Source: Candidatus Heimdallarchaeota archaeon (GTDB lineage: Archaea; Asgardarchaeota; Heimdallarchaeia; JABLTI01). From it: a stretch of DNA of 13,768 nucleotides. Made by a program: the position numbers and the translations under genes. Location: the NCBI GenBank assembly GCA_023128635.1, contig JAGMDP010000245.1, positions 1-13,768 of the forward strand, given 5' to 3'. Below, in pieces: positions 12,052 through 13,768 of the stretch. Position 1 is the stretch's first letter. The number at the start of each line of letters is the position of its first letter. A model generated the notes under the pieces. It ran no database searches, was not told the DNA's origin, and saw only the letters and a program-made list of their open reading frames with translations.

Positions 12052-13005
12052 ATGTTTGATAAGGTTGAAGCTGCTTATGAGCGTATTAAGCAATACGTCA
12101 ACAAAACGCCGGTTATGACTTCTACAACTTTAAATGAGAAACTAGGTTGTAAATGCTACTTCAAATGTGAGAATTTTCAAAAAATTGGTGCGTTCAAGTT
12201 TAGAGGTGCGCTAAATACTGTCCTTCAACTTTCTGAGCAAGAAAGAAAAAGAGGAGTCATTACCCATTCTTCTGGGAACCATGCTCAAGCGCTGGCTTTA
12301 GCAGCTAAAATCACTGGTATAAAAGCTGTCATTGTTATGCCGGAAAATGCTCCTCAAGTAAAGGTTAATGCTACTCGAAGGTATGGGGCTGAAATTGTTG
12401 TATGCGGTTCTAAACCAGGCGATAGAGAAGAAGCTGTCAAACCATTAATCAAAAAACATGGATATACTTTGGTTCATCCTTCAGATGATTTAACAATAAT
12501 TCAGGGAGCAGGAACTGCTGCTTATGAATTAATCAAGGAAGTTGGAGATCTAGATTATGTGTTTGCTCCCGTTGGTGGTGGTGGATTTCTCAGTGGTACA
12601 GCTCTTTCAACAAAAGGATTGCTTCCTAAAGCAAAAGTTATTGCTGTTGAACCAAAAAATGCGGATGATGCTTACAGATCCTTTAAGGAAGGTAAAATCT
12701 TTCCCTCAATTAATCCTAATACTATCGCAGATGGTTTGCGTACCCAGTTAGGTCCAAACACTTTCAAAGTCGTCATGGATAAAGTCGATGATATAATCCT
12801 CGTTTCAGAAGAGGAAATTGTCGATGCAATGCAATTCTTGTGGGAAAGAATGAAACTAGTTATTGAACCCTCTGGGGCTGTATCTTTGGCAGGTGTTCTT
12901 TCAGAGCAAATTAACGTTAAGAATAAGCGTGTAGGAATAATGGTTTCCGGTGGAAATATTGACTTAACTGATTTCTTTTCTGCATTGAAAAAAACTATTC
13001 AATAG
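12052..13005 (+). CDS. Serine racemase / threonine-serine dehydratase (fold-type II PLP enzyme)
   Basis: 317 residues, the normal length for serine racemases and short catabolic threonine dehydratases. Motifs: FQKIGAFKFRGA with the PLP-binding lysine K49, HSSGNHAQ (72-79) for the carboxylate and re-face serine S74, the phosphate cup VGGGG (174-178), EPKNADDAY (200-208), WERMKLVIEPSGAV (264-277) and SGGNIDL (299-305). E200, A204 and D206 match the divalent-metal site of eukaryotic serine racemase, which points to a Mg/Ca-stimulated racemase/dehydratase rather than a biosynthetic, isoleucine-inhibited IlvA; there is no C-terminal ACT-like regulatory domain. Products: pyruvate or 2-oxobutyrate plus ammonia, or D-serine. 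Start: the frame also opens at ATG 11962, but those 30 extra residues are a hydrophobic stretch absent from the family, and a promoter-like box lies inside them. The stop is 12 bases from the convergent next gene. Racemase versus dehydratase cannot be settled by sequence. Confidence 0.9.
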   Translation: MFDKVEAAYERIKQYVNKTPVMTSTTLNEKLGCKCYFKCENFQKIGAFKFRGALNTVLQLSEQERKRGVITHSSGNHAQALALAAKITGIKAVIVMPENAPQVKVNATRRYGAEIVVCGSKPGDREEAVKPLIKKHGYTLVHPSDDLTIIQGAGTAAYELIKEVGDLDYVFAPVGGGGFLSGTALSTKGLLPKAKVIAVEPKNADDAYRSFKEGKIFPSINPNTIADGLRTQLGPNTFKVVMDKVDDIILVSEEEIVDAMQFLWERMKLVIEPSGAVSLAGVLSEQINVKNKRVGIMVSGGNIDLTDFFSALKKTIQ

Positions 13006-13020
13006 CTATTTTTTCTTTTA
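13006..13020 (+). terminator. T-rich tract between convergent genes
   Basis: CTATTTTTTCTTTTA fills the 12-base gap after the racemase stop and runs into the stop of the convergent gene. It is a likely oligo-T termination site for the plus-strand gene; no stem is evident. Confidence 0.38.
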
Positions 13021-13768
13021 ATATTCTATATCAATTCTTTTTGCTTCTTTCAAAATATACAAAGCATCTATTGTTACCCATTCATTCATTTTCTTTTTAC
13101 TCGTAGGTTTCCAATCACCTGGTGTGAAGTATCTTCCCTCAGGATTTGATGATTGACAGTATTTTCCTTCTTTGGGAAATCCCCCATTAGGCAATCTTTT
13201 TGCTTCAAGTAGTTCCAATCCTTTGGTACATTGTTTATCTTGAATTTTGTTTGCCTCAGCTAACACTTTCAAAACCATGAGAATTTCAAAATGCCAATAA
13301 GCTGGATATCGTAGTAATAACCAATTCTTATTGATAATTTCACCATCACTTAACCTCCAAAAGAGCTTTCTTTTTAGAAAAAGTTCAGTTGCTTTTTCAA
13401 TGGCCATTTTTACTACGTTGCTAGGCTTTCTTTTTTGATATTGATTTAATCCGCGTAAAGGTAATAAACTTTCATGATAGGAAGAATTCTTAACTGTTGG
13501 GTTTCGATCACAATTCCAACCGCCATCCTCCCATTGATATTGAACAAGTCTCTCGACTAAAGCTTCACATCGTTCATCGTTAAATCCTAGTTGTAAAGCT
13601 GAATACAAACCATTTCCTTCTTGTGATGCACAGAATCGTCTTAATCCATTTATTATTGGTCTTTTCTTTCCTCCCAACAACCAATTCAAAACTTGATTAA
13701 TACTTGGTTGCAGCATTTCATCTCTAGCTGGATAACCTATATCAGCTAAAATTGATAGTATCCAATGT
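13018..13768 (-). CDS. Prenyltransferase / squalene-cyclase-fold protein, 5' end outside window
   Basis: The frame runs from the window edge to the TAA at 13018-13020 without a break, giving about 250 visible residues. The methionine at 13714-13716 is internal, because codons upstream of it continue the same helical repeat pattern. Visible features fit the alpha-alpha barrel of terpenoid cyclases and protein prenyltransferase beta subunits: repeated helices with QW-like turns (YQWEDGGWNCDRNP, and RLPNGGFPKEGKYC near the end) and a conserved-looking SSYHESLLPLRGL segment. The DXDD acid motif of true squalene-hopene cyclases is not in the visible part, nor is a clear zinc site of prenyltransferases, so catalysis is uncertain. 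Similar stand-alone proteins in bacteria and archaea are usually annotated only as squalene-cyclase-like. No signal peptide can be judged with the N-terminus missing. It is convergent with the racemase gene and probably unrelated to it. Confidence 0.78.
   Translation of the reverse strand, partial: HWILSILADIGYPARDEMLQPSINQVLNWLLGGKKRPIINGLRRFCASQEGNGLYSALQLGFNDERCEALVERLVQYQWEDGGWNCDRNPTVKNSSYHESLLPLRGLNQYQKRKPSNVVKMAIEKATELFLKRKLFWRLSDGEIINKNWLLLRYPAYWHFEILMVLKVLAEANKIQDKQCTKGLELLEAKRLPNGGFPKEGKYCQSSNPEGRYFTPGDWKPTSKKKMNEWVTIDALYILKEAKRIDIEY

Noticed and set aside
13714..13716. ATG as the start of the squalene-cyclase-like gene
   Set aside because: The frame continues without a stop to the window edge with family-like helical sequence, so this Met is internal.

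Overview
The window is an AT-rich, gene-dense stretch holding eight protein genes. Two are cut by the window ends: a histidine kinase on the left and a squalene-cyclase-like protein on the right. I see no rRNA, tRNA, CRISPR array, insertion sequence or phage gene. The best guess for the host is an archaeon, tentatively an Asgard-type (Loki/Heimdall-like) lineage. The reasons are purine-rich BRE plus T/A-rich TATA-like boxes upstream of several starts, T-rich gene ends, frequent TTG/GTG starts, and a lysine-ketoglutarate reductase / saccharopine dehydrogenase pair and a serine-racemase-like enzyme that closely resemble the eukaryotic (AASS, SRR) forms. This placement is inference; an anaerobic bacterium is not excluded.

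Layout. (1) 1-759, plus: C-terminal half of a sensor histidine kinase. (2) 751-5649, minus: a 1433-residue ATP-dependent acyl-CoA dehydratase activase / dehydratase-like fusion (HgdC-type ASKHA domains in tandem plus DUF2229/HgdB-like parts), followed by a small TPR-like gene whose end overlaps the kinase by 9 bases. (3) 5650-5953: a divergent 304-base control region with a perfect 13-base palindrome at the activase start. (4) 5954-8326, plus: an Old-Yellow-Enzyme / 2,4-dienoyl-CoA-reductase-type flavoprotein with an added C-terminal SCP2 lipid-binding domain. (5) 8426-9043, plus: a five-helix membrane protein whose histidine pattern matches the di-heme core of ferric reductases and NADPH oxidases, with a poly-acidic outer loop. 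(6) 9125-11890, plus: lysine-ketoglutarate reductase then saccharopine dehydrogenase, two separate genes in the order in which they are fused in animals and plants, closed by a hairpin plus T-tract. (7) 12052-13005, plus: a serine racemase / threonine dehydratase. (8) 13018-13768, minus: a prenyltransferase/squalene-cyclase-fold protein, running off the window.

How the genes may work together (inference): the window is weighted to anaerobic amino-acid and acyl-CoA redox chemistry. Lysine can be exchanged with saccharopine and then glutamate plus aminoadipate semialdehyde. Serine/threonine can be deaminated or racemised. The activase supplies very low-potential electrons to a 2-hydroxyacyl-CoA-dehydratase-type partner or to its own HgdB-like half. 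The SCP2-fused flavoenzyme reduces enoyl or lipid-like substrates, and the di-heme membrane protein could link electrons to the membrane. No single gene proves such a pathway. The most unusual points are the OYE-SCP2 fusion, the minimal NOX-like di-heme protein, the asymmetric tandem activase, and the unfused eukaryote-type lysine enzyme pair.
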